A program made the translations under genes and the position numbers. From Tamarix chinensis (taxonomy: Eukaryota > Streptophyta > Magnoliopsida > Caryophyllales > Tamaricaceae), in contig CM060181.1 of assembly GCA_030549775.1 (NCBI GenBank), positions 59,393,701 through 59,457,700 of the forward strand: 64,000 nt of DNA, in the 5' to 3' direction. Under the pieces are notes generated by a model. That model searched no databases. It saw only the letters and a list, made by a program, of their open reading frames with translations, and was not told the origin of the DNA. The first letter of the stretch is position 1. Each line of letters starts with the position of its first letter. Below, piece after piece: positions 1 through 12,800 of the stretch.

Positions 1-1656
1 AGTTGATAAAAACAATAATAATAATTATAATAATAATAATTAAACTCGAGTTAGCATTAAAAATTAGAATAAAAGCATAATAATTATCAATAAATCGAAA
101 GTAAGTATTTAAAAGTTCTAGGGTTTCACCTTGAGTTGGAGGGTATTGGTGGCACCGGCGGTGGTTCCCGGAGGTGGCCGGAAAAGTGATCTAAGAGGGC
201 CAAAAATTAGGAAAATGGATAATGGAGAGGAAGAAAAATTAAAATAATTATATGGGGCTGTAGAGAATAATTAGTAGGATTTAATGGTTGGTTTGGAAGG
301 TGTTAGAAGCGGCGAATGTGGCGGCGGGCGGTGGTTTAAGGTCTCGGGGTCAAGATTTTGGGCGAGATGAGAAGCAAACTTTGCACGGTTATGGACGCCC
401 GTGCAAGAAGAATCGAGGTTTGAAAATAATTTAGTTAGATAGATGGAGTTTCAGGGAAGAGATTGATAGCAAGAGGAGGTGATGAAGTTGGCCGGGGAAG
501 GAGAACGAGGCGTCTGAAGTGTAGACGGTGGCAAGGTCGGGATTCTGGGTTGGGGGGTTCAAGAGCTCGATACAGAGCTGCTTACGAGGGTATTTATAGG
601 GAAAATAAGATAGGGTAGGGTTATTTGGGTCGGCTACGGGGTAAGGAACGTAGGGTTCAGGTCGCCGGTGGCGTGGTCGGCCGGTGGTAGAAATTTCGGG
701 GAGGGGTTGCGCAGGAGAGAGAGAGAGAGAGAGAGAATGGCGCGAGAGGAGGGAGATTTGGTCAGGTCATAGGGTTTCCGAAACAACTGTGAAGAGGAAG
801 GAAGGAAAATGCCAGTCAAATGAGCGGAATCGGCGCCGGAAATCTCGGCTGGACGGCGGCGAAAACGTTGCAGATGCAACGTCGGGGAGGTTGGCAGGCG
901 CGAAGGAGGAAGAAGAAGAATGGCTGGGCCGGGCGGTTCGCGAGAAAAGAAAAGAAAGAAAAAAAGGGAGGACCGGGCGGTTCGGCGCGAGGCGAGGGTG
1001 AATTAAATGAAGTGATGCGCTTCGATGGGAGATCACGATAAAACGCAGCGCGCTGAAGGTGGGAGAAGGAGGCAACGGCGCGCGGACGGGCTGGGCCGAA
1101 GGAAGAAAGGAAGGGAACTGGGCCGCCGGGCTGGCCCAGTTCGGGGAGAAGAAGGAAAGAAAAAGAAAGGAAGAAGAAAAAGAAAAAGAAAAGGAAAAAG
1201 GAAAAAGGGGAAAAATAAAAATTAGTGGGTTGGCTTAATTAAATTAATTAGAATATTTGGGATATTTTAAAATGATAATATTTAAATAAAATATTATTTA
1301 AATCCCTTTTTAGGCTAAATTAGGACTTTTAAAATATTTTTCATAAATTCCTTTTTAATTAGCAAAACACCCTAAATTTCTCCAATTAATTTATTTGTAA
1401 AATTAATATTAATTTGAAACTATTTTCTCCTTCTTATTTTAAATAAAATAATTTATTTAATAAATTTTCAAAATAAAATGCTTAATTAGCTAAAATACCC
1501 AAATTCTTTTCTAATAAAAATACTTATAAATTTCTTCTTAAATTTCCCTAGTTAAATATCCTTTTATTTTATTAATAATAATTTATTGAAATAATTTTTC
1601 TAATAAAACATCATTTAAATATAATTTATAAAAGTAGAAATTTTCGGGGCATTTCA
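1..1656 (-). mobile_element. Long LTR of a Ty3/gypsy element, 5' part, cut by window edge
   Basis: Read on the minus strand, an LTR starts at 1656 with TGAAATGCCCCG directly after a polypurine tract. It then runs through an AT-rich stretch (1250-1640), a pyrimidine-rich stretch (1140-1230), a GC-rich stretch (about 150-1140) and an AAT microsatellite (1-60). The same order is seen in the plus-strand LTR at 39504-43739, which supports the assignment. The open frames in 634-1225 are low-complexity Arg/Lys/Glu or Pro/Ser-rich and are by-products of this composition, not genes. An (AG)n tract lies at about 716-737. The rest of the LTR lies to the left, outside the window. Confidence 0.75.
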
Positions 1657-1729
1657 TCACTACCCCCTTAAAAACAGACTTCGCCCCCGAAGTCTCCGGG
1701 AGCACCTAGGGTTAGGGAAAAACGTTCTA
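1657..1729 (-). mobile_element. Polypurine tract and 3' internal end of the same element
   Basis: On the minus strand this reads CTTCGGGGGCGAAGTC, then AAGGGGGTAG, then the LTR start. It matches the plus-strand sequence just before the LTR at 39504 (CTTCGGGGACGAAGTC, AAAGGGGTAG), so it is the end of the internal region with the PPT that primes plus-strand synthesis. The ~4 kb tandem array begins immediately after it, at 1730. Confidence 0.75.
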
Positions 1730-2682
1730 AGTGGATAGAAAACCAACTAACGCTAATACCCATATAAACTACCCCCTTAGGAATAAACTTACTAAAAAAA
1801 ATTTAAATCCACAAAAATAGGGACACCATATAAAATACAACACTTATATATATATAAAAAAAAAAAAACTACCCCCTTAGAGACGAACTATGGGTTGTTG
1901 TTGTACCTGGGTATAAGTTCAATTTAAATACTAAATATTAAATATTAATATTGGGAGAATTTAATCAAAATTTATTTATCGAAAATCTATTTCGAAAAGA
2001 TCTGAAGGCTCAAAATTAATAAAAGAGTTATATAAAAATTTTGGAAACGCTCTCGAAAGGAATAGCCGATGACATAAAAAAAAAATATGTATTATTTATG
2101 GAAATATATCATAAGAACTCAAAAATTTATTTAAAGCATATAATAAAATATTTAAGTTGAACTCTAATATCGTGAGACAAATTTAGTCATTTTCGAAATT
2201 ATTTTTCTGTAAATCAAAAAGCATACAACAGAATAAAGCTGATTTTGGAAAGAAATTCCTAAATACGTCTTCTAAATTTAAAACTTCCCAAAAATATTAA
2301 CGATTGAAACGAATACTTTAGAGTCGAAAATATTTTCTACTGATGAAATTATTACAATAAATTTAACTATTCAATAGGAATTCTATAATTTAAATAATGT
2401 ATTTTGTCAACAAAATATAACTTCAAAATAATGTCGTAATCACATGACAAAGTTATAATTAAAAATAAACCTAAAATATAAAAATACGAGAAAGAACGGG
2501 AATACATATTATTAACCAAAAATCGAACTCATAAGAAATTTAATTAAATTTAACTATGAACTTGAATCGTCGATAAATCCATAAGACAAATCGAAATTAA
2601 AATAATTAATTATGTACATCAAATTACGTTAATAAAATCATTAAACTTAATAAATCTAGATTTTAAAAATACGGGGTATTAC

Positions 2683-2702
2683 ATCACGACCCCCTTAAAA
2701 AG
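2683..2702 (-). mobile_element. PPT / LTR boundary inside array unit (copy A)
   Basis: On the minus strand the order is GGAGCTTTTTAAGGGGGTC, a short GTGA spacer, then TGTAATACCCCG. This is the polypurine tract followed by an LTR start, as at 1656 and at 39504. The same junction recurs at +4051, +8103 and +12156 or so. The LTR-like sequence extends leftwards to roughly 1890; I could not place its far end. Confidence 0.7.
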
Positions 2703-3466
2703 GAGCTTCGTCCCCGAAGTTCAGGGAAAGTCTAAGTAGCGAAAACTTGTCAAAACGATTGAATAAAGCATTAACCACAATAAATAGGTTAAAAGTAAAT
2801 CCGAATCCGAAGAAAAGTAAAACGATGTTTTACAAAACTAAACCAAGCAAAGTTGAAACAAACAAGGCATAGGAAGCAAAATAAAAGGAGGAGAATCAAT
2901 GCTTAGCAGATCAAATACAATGGAATTCAAATAAGGAAGAAGTACATACTTAAAGTCAAAACAAGTTACGAAAATACTATTCTTTAAAATAAAATCTTAC
3001 AAGAGGATAACAACAAAAATTTATAACGTGAAGTTCACACAAAATAAAGGAACGAAAGTTTTAAAGAGTACACAACTCTAATAAAAATATATTACATATC
3101 ATATCATATCTATTCCGACAAGGTACACACTAAGGTTATCAATCCATAAAACCTACAAGACTAGGGTTAATCTAGTGGGGTTACTACCCCCTTAAGAACA
3201 AACTAATTACAAAACCATAATAATCGCAACACATAAAATACAGAGTCAACAAAAATTAAGCATGTGAAAAACCAAATGACCATATACAAAGACATAATCA
3301 CAACATTAAATCACAAGGCCACTTATACTACCCAATCACACTATCCTCACAAGCTAATCCGGATTTTAAAATTTACTTGAAACAAGGTAAATACATTTTT
3401 CAATTAAAACATTTAGGATCGTGAGAACCGAATCTCTAACCGAAACCCGATTCTCAACAACCAAAA

Positions 3467-3756
3467 GCTCTGATACCAACTTGTGGTATCAGCTGAAAAA
3501 GTTTAAAAACAAATAGAGGAGCGGTCAAAATACACTTCAAAATAAAATACAAAGTCCGAAAACCAAATTTATTTTCGAAAACGAGCGTGGCCGAAGGACC
3601 AACCGCTATGATACCAACTTGTGGTATCAGCTTAGAGAAAAATTTAAAAATGAAGGAGCTTGGTTGAAATCAACTTCGATACCATCCTGTGGTATCAATT
3701 TAAAAGTTTTAAAGAACACGGAAGAGCATGGTCGAAACCTGCTCTGATACCAACTT
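3467..3756 (-). repeat. Four PBS-like palindromic modules in array unit (copy A)
   Basis: The motif GATACCAACTTGTGGTATC, or a close variant, occurs at 3471-3490, 3609-3630 and 3678-3698. A fourth half-module, GCTCTGATACCAACTT, lies at 3741-3756. On the minus strand these read TTGGTATCAGAGC, the usual Ty3/gypsy initiator-Met-tRNA primer binding site; each of the first three is preceded by its inverse GATACC and so forms a 6 bp-arm palindrome. The set recurs at 7518, 11570 and 15623; the last lacks the fourth module. Confidence 0.85.
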
Positions 3757-4651
3757 AAAATATAATTAATATTATTATTGTTAGTATAATTAATTATTTG
3801 ATACTGCAATTATTTCAGGAGAATTAGAAACCTAAAATTTTAACTAAGTCTCGTAGCTTTGCCTTTTATTATTATTTTTAGCATTTTTAACATTATTACT
3901 AATTATCTTATTATTATTAACCATATTAACTTTATATAATAAGTATATGTATAATATTAATATCTTTTTACATTTCAAATAGTATTATCATTAAATGGGG
4001 AGGTTTTGAAATCCACTTTGTAAATTTAAGGCTTAGATTATTATTATTAAGTTTTCTATTAATATTACTACTATTAGTAATAATTTGTTATTATTAAAAT
4101 TATTATTATAATAAATATTATTATTATTATTACCTTTACTAACTTTATTTCGGTAAAGGGGCAGAAATCCTTATATCACCTTTTTACTTTAAATTATAAT
4201 AGTATGTATTAATGTTTTAGTGGTTTTGGGCATAATTAATTAAGAATCAAGACTTAAGATAAATTAGAAACTAATAGTAGTATAGGAAGGAAGCTAATCC
4301 TAGTATTTCTTCCCCATAGTAGGTGAGCCCAGTCAAATCCCTCAAGTGGAATAGGAGCGTGCTCCAAGACCGGTGTCGTTTTAGGTAAGGAGTGCTAAGG
4401 CCTTTTATGTGCTTATGTCTCTTATGTGTTTTCACATGTTATGTATCTAACGTTTATTATAATCAACTATTTTATATGTGGTATGTCTTGGAGTTGATGT
4501 ATGTTATGCATGGTATGTGTATTAATTATATGTGATATGTATTGTGACCCTGTAAGACATGCATGAGAGGACATTGGTGTGGTTTGTGTGGGAGAAAAGA
4601 TGAAAAGTAGGATGGGAAAGGAGTTGACTAAGAGAAGTGATTTGACCTACT

Positions 4652-5155
4652 TTTATGGTTTTATAAGGAATAATCTAATGTATGGTTTTAGGTGGAAGTG
4701 TATAATTTATGGTTTTATGCGGAGAATATAATATATGGTTTTATTTGGGAAAATGTAATTTATGATGTTATATGGGAGAATTAAATTATGGTTTGTTTGG
4801 GAGAATTTAGTTTATGATGTTATTTGGGAGAATGTAATTTATAATATTATATGGGAGAATTTAAGTTATGATTTGATTGGGAGAGTTAATTTATAATTTG
4901 TTTGGGAGAATTTAGTTTATGATGTTATTTGGGAGAATGTAATTTATAAGATTATATGGGAGACTTTAAGTTATGATTTGATTGGGAGAGTTAATTTATA
5001 ATTTGTTTGGGAGAATCGAATTCATGATGTTATTTGGGAAAATGTAATTTATGATATTATATGGGGGAATCTAATTTATGATTTTCTTGGGGGAATTCAA
5101 TTTATAGTTTTCCTTGGGAGATTCTAATTTATGATTTTATGTGGAAGAATCTTTA
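4652..5155 (+). repeat. ~26 bp minisatellite in LTR interior of array unit (copy A)
   Basis: Repeats of a unit resembling TTTATGATGTTATTTGGGAG followed by AATGTAA occur about 18 times with small changes. A higher-order period of 105 bp (four units) is visible between 4808 and 4913. Recurs in copies B and C. Confidence 0.8.
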
Positions 5156-5691
5156 TGGCTTGAATTTAGGGTTTGGTATGGAAGAGTATTTATGGTTTGA
5201 ATTTATGGTTTGGAATGGGTGAATCTTTGGTTTTGGTTAGATTGAATTTATGGTTTGGTATGACGGAATCTAGGGTTTACATAGTGGTATTAATGGATGT
5301 ATGTTAGTATTAGGGTTTGTATGATGATATTAAGGTTTGCATGGGGGGTTAATGTCTGTATGGTATGAAATTTATGTGTGGAAAGTTGATTTGGGATGTA
5401 AGGAAGGTAATGTAAGTGTTATTTGGGTGTTTGAGCACTTGGAGTGGAAAATAGCACGTGGAGCAAATTAAGGGTACGGAGGACACTGAATTAGGGTTTG
5501 GAGTAGTTAACTATGGATTTTGAGGCTGCTTAGAGTTTTGGGTTATCACGTGCATTTGGTAATTAAAGTGTAATTATGGAATGTTATGATTTGTGATGTT
5601 TGGTGATTTGTGCATGTTTGGTGAAAGCCTTTAAATAAGATACTTAAAACATTAATTATCTAAAGAGGAAGATCGTTGAGACGGGACCAAC

Positions 5692-5764
5692 CGATCCACC
5701 GGTTCGGAATAGTGGTTAGGGTTTTTACCCTATGTGCGACCGATCCACCGGTTATAATAGTGGT
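5692..5764 (+). repeat. Two CCAC...GTGG hairpin modules (copy A)
   Basis: CGATCCACCGG...AATAGTGG occurs at 5695-5715 and 5740-5764, with CCAC and GTGG as inverted arms. A leader resembling TAATTATCTAAAGAGGAAGA comes before it. The 3' LTR at 42704-43043 and the LTR at 30394-30802 carry the same design, six hairpins each. Here the array breaks just after the second hairpin. Confidence 0.75.
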
Positions 5765-5786
5765 TAGGACATGATGTCCTATGCGT

Positions 5787-8700
5787 AGTGGATAGAAAAC
5801 CAACTAACGCTAATACCCATATAAACTACCCCCTTAGGAATAAACTTACTAAAAAAAATTTAAATCCACAAAAATAGGGACACCATATAAAATACAACAC
5901 TTATATATATATAAAAAAAAAACTACCCCCTTAGAGACGAACTATGGGTTGTTGTTGTACCTGGGTATAAGTTCAATTTAAATACTAAATATTAAATATT
6001 AATATTGGGAGAATTTAATCAAAATTTATTTATCGAAAATCTATTTCGAAAAGATCTGAAGGCTCAAAATTAATAAAAGAGTTATATAAAAATTTTGGAA
6101 ACGCTCTCGAAAGGAATAGCCGATGACATAAAAAAATATGTATTATTTATGGAAATATATCATAAGAACTCAAAAATTTATTTAAAGCATATAATAAAAT
6201 ATTTAAGTTGAACTCTAATATCGTGAGACAAATTTAGTCATTTTCGAAATTATTTTTCTGTAAATCAAAAAGCATACAACAGAATAAAGCTGATTTTGGA
6301 AAGAAATTCCTAAATACGTCTTCTAAATTTAAAACTTCCCAAAAATATTAACGATTGAAACGAATACTTTAGAGTCGAAAATATTTTCTACTGATGAAAT
6401 TATTACAATAAATTTAACTATTCAATAGGAATTCTATAATTTAAATAATGTATTTTGTCAACAAAATATAACTTCAAAATAATGTCGTAATCACATGACA
6501 AAGTTATAATTAAAAATAAACCTAAAATATAAAAATACGAGAAAGAACGGGAATACATATTATTAACCAAAAATCGAACTCATAAGAAATTTAATTAAAT
6601 TTAACTATGAACTTGAATCGTCGATAAATCCATAAGACAAATCGAAATTAAAATAATTAATTATGTACATCAAATTACGTTAATAAAATCATTAAACTTA
6701 ATAAATCTAGATTTTAAAAATACGGGGTATTACATCACGACCCCCTTAAAAAGGAGCTTCGTCCCCGAAGTTCAGGGAAAGTCTAAGTAGCGAAAACTTG
6801 TCAAAACGATTGAATAAAGCATTAACCACAATAAATAGGTTAAAAGTAAATCCGAATCCGAAGAAAAGTAAAACGATGTTTTACAAAACTAAACCAAGCA
6901 AAGTTGAAACAAACAAGGCATAGGAAGCAAAATAAAAGGAGGAGAATCAATGCTTAGTAGATCAAATACAATGGAATTCAAATAAGGAAGAAGTACATAC
7001 TTAAAGTCAAAACAAGTTACGAAAATACTATTCTTTAAAATAAAATCTTACAAGAGGATAACAACAAGAATTTATAACGTGAAGTTCACACAAAATAAAG
7101 GAACGAAAGTTTTAAAGAGTACACAACTCTAATAAAAATATATTACATATCATATCATATCTATTCCGACAAGGTACACACTAAGGTTATCAATCCATAA
7201 AACCTACAAGACTAGGGTTAATCTAGTGGGGTTACTACCCCCTTAAGAACAAACTAATTACAAAACCATAATAATCGCAACACATAAAATACAGAGTCAA
7301 CAAAAATTAAGCATGTGAAAAACCAAATGACCATATACAAAGACATAATCACAACATTAAATCACAAGGCCACTTATACTACCCAATCACACTATCCTCA
7401 CAAGCTAATCCGGATTTTAAAATTTACTTGAAACAAGGTAAATACATTTTTCAATTAAAACATTTAGGATCGTGAGAACCGAATCTCTAACCGAAACCCG
7501 ATTCTCAACAACCAAAAGCTCTGATACCAACTTGTGGTATCAGCTGAAAAAGTTTAAAAACAAATAGAGGAGCGGTCAAAATACACTTCAAAATAAAATA
7601 CAAAGTCCGAAAACCAAATTTATTTTCGAAAACGAGCGTGGCCGAAGGACCAACCGCTATGATACCAACTTGTGGTATCAGCTTAGAGAAAAATTTAAAA
7701 ATGAAGGAGCTTGGTTGAAATCAACTTCGATACCATCCTGTGGTATCAATTTAAAAGTTTTAAAGAACACGGAAGAGCATGGTCGAAACCTGCTCTGATA
7801 CCAACTTAAAATATAATTAATATTATTATTGTTAGTATAATTAATTATTTGATACTGCAATTATTTCAGGAGAATTAGAAACCTAAAATTTTAACTAAGT
7901 CTCGTAGCTTTGCCTTTTATTATTATTTTTAGCATTTTTAACATTATTACTAATTATCTTATTATTATTAACCATATTAACTTTATATAATAAGTATATG
8001 TATAATATTAATATCTTTTTACATTTCAAATAGTATTATCATTAAATGGGGAGGTTTTGAAATCCACTTTGTAAATTTAAGGCTTAGATTATTATTATTA
8101 AGTTTTCTATTAATATTACTACTATTAGTAATAATTTGTTATTATTAAAATTATTATTATAATAAATATTATTATTATTATTACCTTTACTAACTTTATT
8201 TCGGTAAAGGGGCAGAAACCCTTATATCACCTTTTTACTTTAAATTATAATAGTATGTATTAATGTTTTAGTGGTTTTGGGCATAATTAATTAAGAATCA
8301 AGACTTAAGATAAATTAGAAACTAATAGTAGTATAGGAAGGAAGCTAATCCTAGTATTTCTTCCCCATAGTAGGTGAGCCCAGTCAAATCCCTCAAGTGG
8401 AATAGGAGCGTGCTCCAAGACCGGTGTCGTTTTAGGTAAGGAGTGCTAAGGCCTTTTATGTGCTTATGTCTCTTATGTGTTTTCACATGTTATGTATCTA
8501 ACGTTTATTATAATCAACTATTTTATATGTGGTATGTCTTGGAGTTGATGTATGTTATGCATGGTATGTGTATTAATTATATGTGATATGTATTGTGACC
8601 CTGTAAGACATGCATGAGAGGACATTGGTGTGGTTTGTGTGGGAGAAAAGATGAAAAGTAGGATGGGAAAGGAGTTGACTAAGAGAAGTGATTTGACCTA

Positions 8701-9837
8701 CTTTTATGGTTTTATAAGGAATAATCTAATGTATGGTTTTAGGTGGAAGTGTATAATTTATGGTTTTATGCGGAGAATATAATATATGGTTTTATTTGGG
8801 AAAATGTAATTTATGATGTTATATGGGAGAATTAAATTATGGTTTGTTTGGGAGAATTTAGTTTATGATGTTATTTGGGAGAATGTAATTTATAATATTA
8901 TATGGGAGAATTTAAGTTATGATTTGATTGGGAGAGTTAATTTATAATTTGTTTGGGAGAATTTAGTTTATGATGTTATTTGGGAGAATGTAATTTATAA
9001 GATTATATGGGAGACTTTAAGTTATGATTTGATTGGGAGAGTTAATTTATAATTTGTTTGGGAGAATCGAATTCATGATGTTATTTGGGAAAATGTAATT
9101 TATGATATTATATGGGGGAATCTAATTTATGATTTTCTTGGGGGAATTCAATTTATAGTTTTCCTTGGGAGATTCTAATTTATGATTTTATGTGGAAGAA
9201 TCTTTATGGCTTGAATTTAGGGTTTGGTATGGAAGAGTATTTATGGTTTGAATTTATGGTTTGGAATGGGTGAATCTTTGGTTTTGGTTAGATTGAATTT
9301 ATGGTTTGGTATGACGGAATCTAGGGTTTACATAGTGGTATTAATGGATGTATGTTAGTATTAGGGTTTGTATGATGATATTAAGGTTTGCATGGGGGGT
9401 TAATGTCTGTATGGTATGAAATTTATGTGTGGAAAGTTGATTTGGGATGTAAGGAAGGTAATGTAAGTGTTATTTGGGTGTTTGAGCACTTGGAGTGGAA
9501 AATAGCACGTGGAGCAAATTAAGGGTACGGAGGACACTGAATTAGGGTTTGGAGTAGTTAACTATGGATTTTGAGGCTGCTTAGAGTTTTGGGTTATCAC
9601 GTGCATTTGGTAATTAAAGTGTAATTATGGAATGTTATGATTTGTGATGTTTGGTGATTTGTGCATGTTTGGTGAAAGCCTTTAAATAAGATACTTAAAA
9701 CATTAATTATCTAAAGAGGAAGATCGTTGAGACGGGACCAACCGATCCACCGGTTCGGAATAGTGGTTAGGGTTTTTACCCTATGTGCGACCGATCCACC
9801 GGTTATAATAGTGGTTAGGACATGATGTCCTATGCGT
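5787..9837. repeat. Tandem array, ~4.05 kb unit, copy B (4051 bp)
   Basis: Near-identical to copy A. The shared landmarks are displaced by 4051 bp: PBS-like modules at 7518-7807, minus-strand LTR start near 6740, minisatellite at about 8703-9206 and hairpins at about 9743-9815. It differs from A at single bases, for example G instead of A near 7068. Head-to-tail with its neighbours and with no spacer. Confidence 0.95.
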
Positions 9838-12800
9838 AGTGGATAGAAAACCAACTAACGCTAATACCCATATAAACTACCCCCTTAGGAATAAACTTAC
9901 TAAAAAAAATTTAAATCCACAAAAATAGGGACACCATATAAAATACAACACTTATATATATATATAAAAAAAACTACCCCCTTAGAGACGAACTATGGGT
10001 TGTTGTTGTACCTGGGTATAAGTTCAATTTAAATACTAAATATTAAATATTAATATTGGGAGAATTTAATCAAAATTTATTTATCGAAAATCTATTTCGA
10101 AAAGATCTGAAGGCTCAAAATTAATAAAAGAGTTATATAAAAATTTTGGAAACGCTCTCGAAAGGAATAGCCGATGACATAAAAAAAATATGTATTATTT
10201 ATGGAAATATATCATAAGAACTCAAAAATTTATTTAAAGCATATAATAAAATATTTAAGTTGAACTCTAATATCGTGAGACAAATTTAGTCATTTTCGAA
10301 ATTATTTTTCTGTAAATCAAAAAGCATACAACAGAATAAAGCTGATTTTGGAAAGAAATTCCTAAATACGTCTTCTAAATTTAAAACTTCCCAAAAATAT
10401 TAACGATTGAAACGAATACTTTAGAGTCGAAAATATTTTCTACTGATGAAATTATTACAATAAATTTAACTATTCAATAGGAATTCTATAATTTAAATAA
10501 TGTATTTTGTCAACAAAATATAACTTCAAAATAATGTCGTAATCACATGACAAAGTTATAATTAAAAATAAACCTAAAATATAAAAATACGAGAAAGAAC
10601 GGGAATACATATTATTAACCAAAAATCGAACTCATAAGAAATTTAATTAAATTTAACTATGAACTTGAATCGTCGATAAATCCATAAGACAAATCGAAAT
10701 TAAAATAATTAATTATGTACATCAAATTACGTTAATAAAATCATTAAACTTAATAAATCTAGATTTTAAAAATACGGGGTATTACATCACGACCCCCTTA
10801 AAAAGGAGCTTCGTCCCCGAAGTTCAGGGAAAGTCTAAGTAGCGAAAACTTGTCAAAACGATTGAATAAAGCATTAACCACAATAAATAGGTTAAAAGTA
10901 AATCCGAATCCGAAGAAAAGTAAAACGATGTTTTACAAAACTAAACCAAGCAAAGTTGAAACAAACAAGGCATAGGAAGCAAAATAAAATGAGGAGAATC
11001 AATGCTTAGTAGATCAAATACAATGGAATTCAAATAAGGAAGAAGTACATACTTAAAGTCAAAACAAGTTACGAAAATACTATTCTTTAAAATAAAATCT
11101 TACAAGAGGATAACAACAAAAATTTATAACGTGAAGTTCACACAAAATAAAGGAACGAAAGTTTTAAAGAGTACACAACTCTAATAAAAATATATTACAT
11201 ATCATATCATATCTATTCCGACAAGGTACACACTAAGGTTATCAATCCATAAAACCTACAAGACTAGGGTTAATCTAGTGGGGTTACTACCCCCTTAAGA
11301 ACAAACTAATTACAAAACCATAATAATCGCAACACATAAAATACAGAGTCAACAAAAATTAAGCATGTGAAAAACCAAATGACCATATACAAAGACATAA
11401 TCACAACATTAAATCACAAGGCCACTTATACTACCCAATCACACTATCCTCACAAGCTAATCCGGATTTTAAAATTTACTTGAAACAAGGTAAATACATT
11501 TTTCAATTAAAACATTTAGGATCGTGAGAACCGAATCTCTAACCGAAACCCGATTCTCAACAACCAAAAGCTCTGATACCAACTTGTGGTATCAGCTGAA
11601 AAAGTTTAAAAACAAATAGAGGAGCGGTCAAAATACACTTCAAAATAAAATACAAAGTCCGAAAACCAAATTTATTTTCGAAAACGAGCGTGGCCGAAGG
11701 ACCAACCGCTATGATACCAACTTGTGGTATCAGCTTAGAGAAAAATTTAAAAATGAAGGAGCTTGGTTGAAATCAACTTCGATACCATCCTGTGGTATCA
11801 ATTTAAAAGTTTTAAAGAACACGGAAGAGCATGGTCGAAACCTGCTCTGATACCAACTTAAAATATAATTAATATTATTATTGTTAGTATAATTAATTAT
11901 TTGATACTGCAATTATTTCAGGAGAATTAGAAACCTAAAATTTTAACTAAGTCTCGTAGCTTTGCCTTTTATTATTATTTTTAGCATTTTTAACATTATT
12001 ACTAATTATCTTATTATTATTAACCATATTAACTTTATATAATAAGTATATGTATAATATTAATATCTTTTTACATTTCAAATAGTATTATCATTAAATG
12101 GGGAGGTTTTGAAATCCACTTTGTAAATTTAAGGCTTAGATTATTATTATTAAGTTTTCTATTAATATTACTACTATTAGTAATAATTTGTTATTATTAA
12201 AATTATTATTATAATAAATATTATTATTATTATTACCTTTACTAACTTTATTTCGGTAAAGGGGCAGAAACCCTTATATCACCTTTTTACTTTAAATTAT
12301 AATAGTATGTATTAATGTTTTAGTGGTTTTGGGCATAATTAATTAAGAATCAAGACTTAAGATAAATTAGAAACTAATAGTAGTATAGGAAGGAAGCTAA
12401 TCCTAGTATTTCTTCCCCATAGTAGGTGAGCCCAGTCAAATCCCTCAAGTGGAATAGGAGCGTGCTCCAAGACCGGTGTCGTTTTAGGTAAGGAGTGCTA
12501 AGGCCTTTTATGTGCTTATGTCTCTTATGTGTTTTCACATGTTATGTATCTAACGTTTATTATAATCAACTATTTTATATGTGGTATGTCTTGGAGTTGA
12601 TGTATGTTATGCATGGTATGTGTATTAATTATATGTGATATGTATTGTGACCCTGTAAGACATGCATGAGAGGACATTGGTGTGGTTTGTGTGGGAGAAA
12701 AGATGAAAAGTAGGATGGGAAAGGAGTTGACTAAGAGAAGTGATTTGACCTACTTTTATGGTTTTATAAGGAATAATCTAATGTATGGTTTTAGGTGGAA

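Larger units (their letters stand above)
1730..5786. repeat. Tandem array, ~4.05 kb unit, copy A (4057 bp)
   Basis: The sequence starting AGTGGATAGAAAACC at 1730 recurs at 5787, 9838 and 13891. Copies differ mainly in homopolymer length: the A-run near 1856 has 13 A in copy A and 10 in copy B, and the A-run near 2074 has 10 and 7. A few substitutions are visible, for example near 2928, 3018 and 4169. The unit is a mosaic: a minus-strand LTR start at 2683 with PPT motifs; about 760 bp of non-coding minus-strand internal-like DNA; four PBS-like modules (3467-3756); then LTR interior in plus orientation (about 3800-5786), including a minisatellite and two CCAC/GTGG hairpins. No credible coding sequence lies inside. 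The 60-codon open frame at 3627-3809 covers the PBS modules and is treated as chance. Confidence 0.95.

Noticed and set aside
634..1225. Several ORFs on both strands in the first LTR
   Set aside because: Arg/Lys/Glu-rich or Pro/Ser-rich low complexity open in several frames at once; the region is the GC-rich block of a long LTR.
3627..3809. 60-codon minus-strand ORF repeated exactly in copies A-C
   Set aside because: It lies over the PBS-like palindromes and has no domain; its conservation only reflects the near identity of the array copies.
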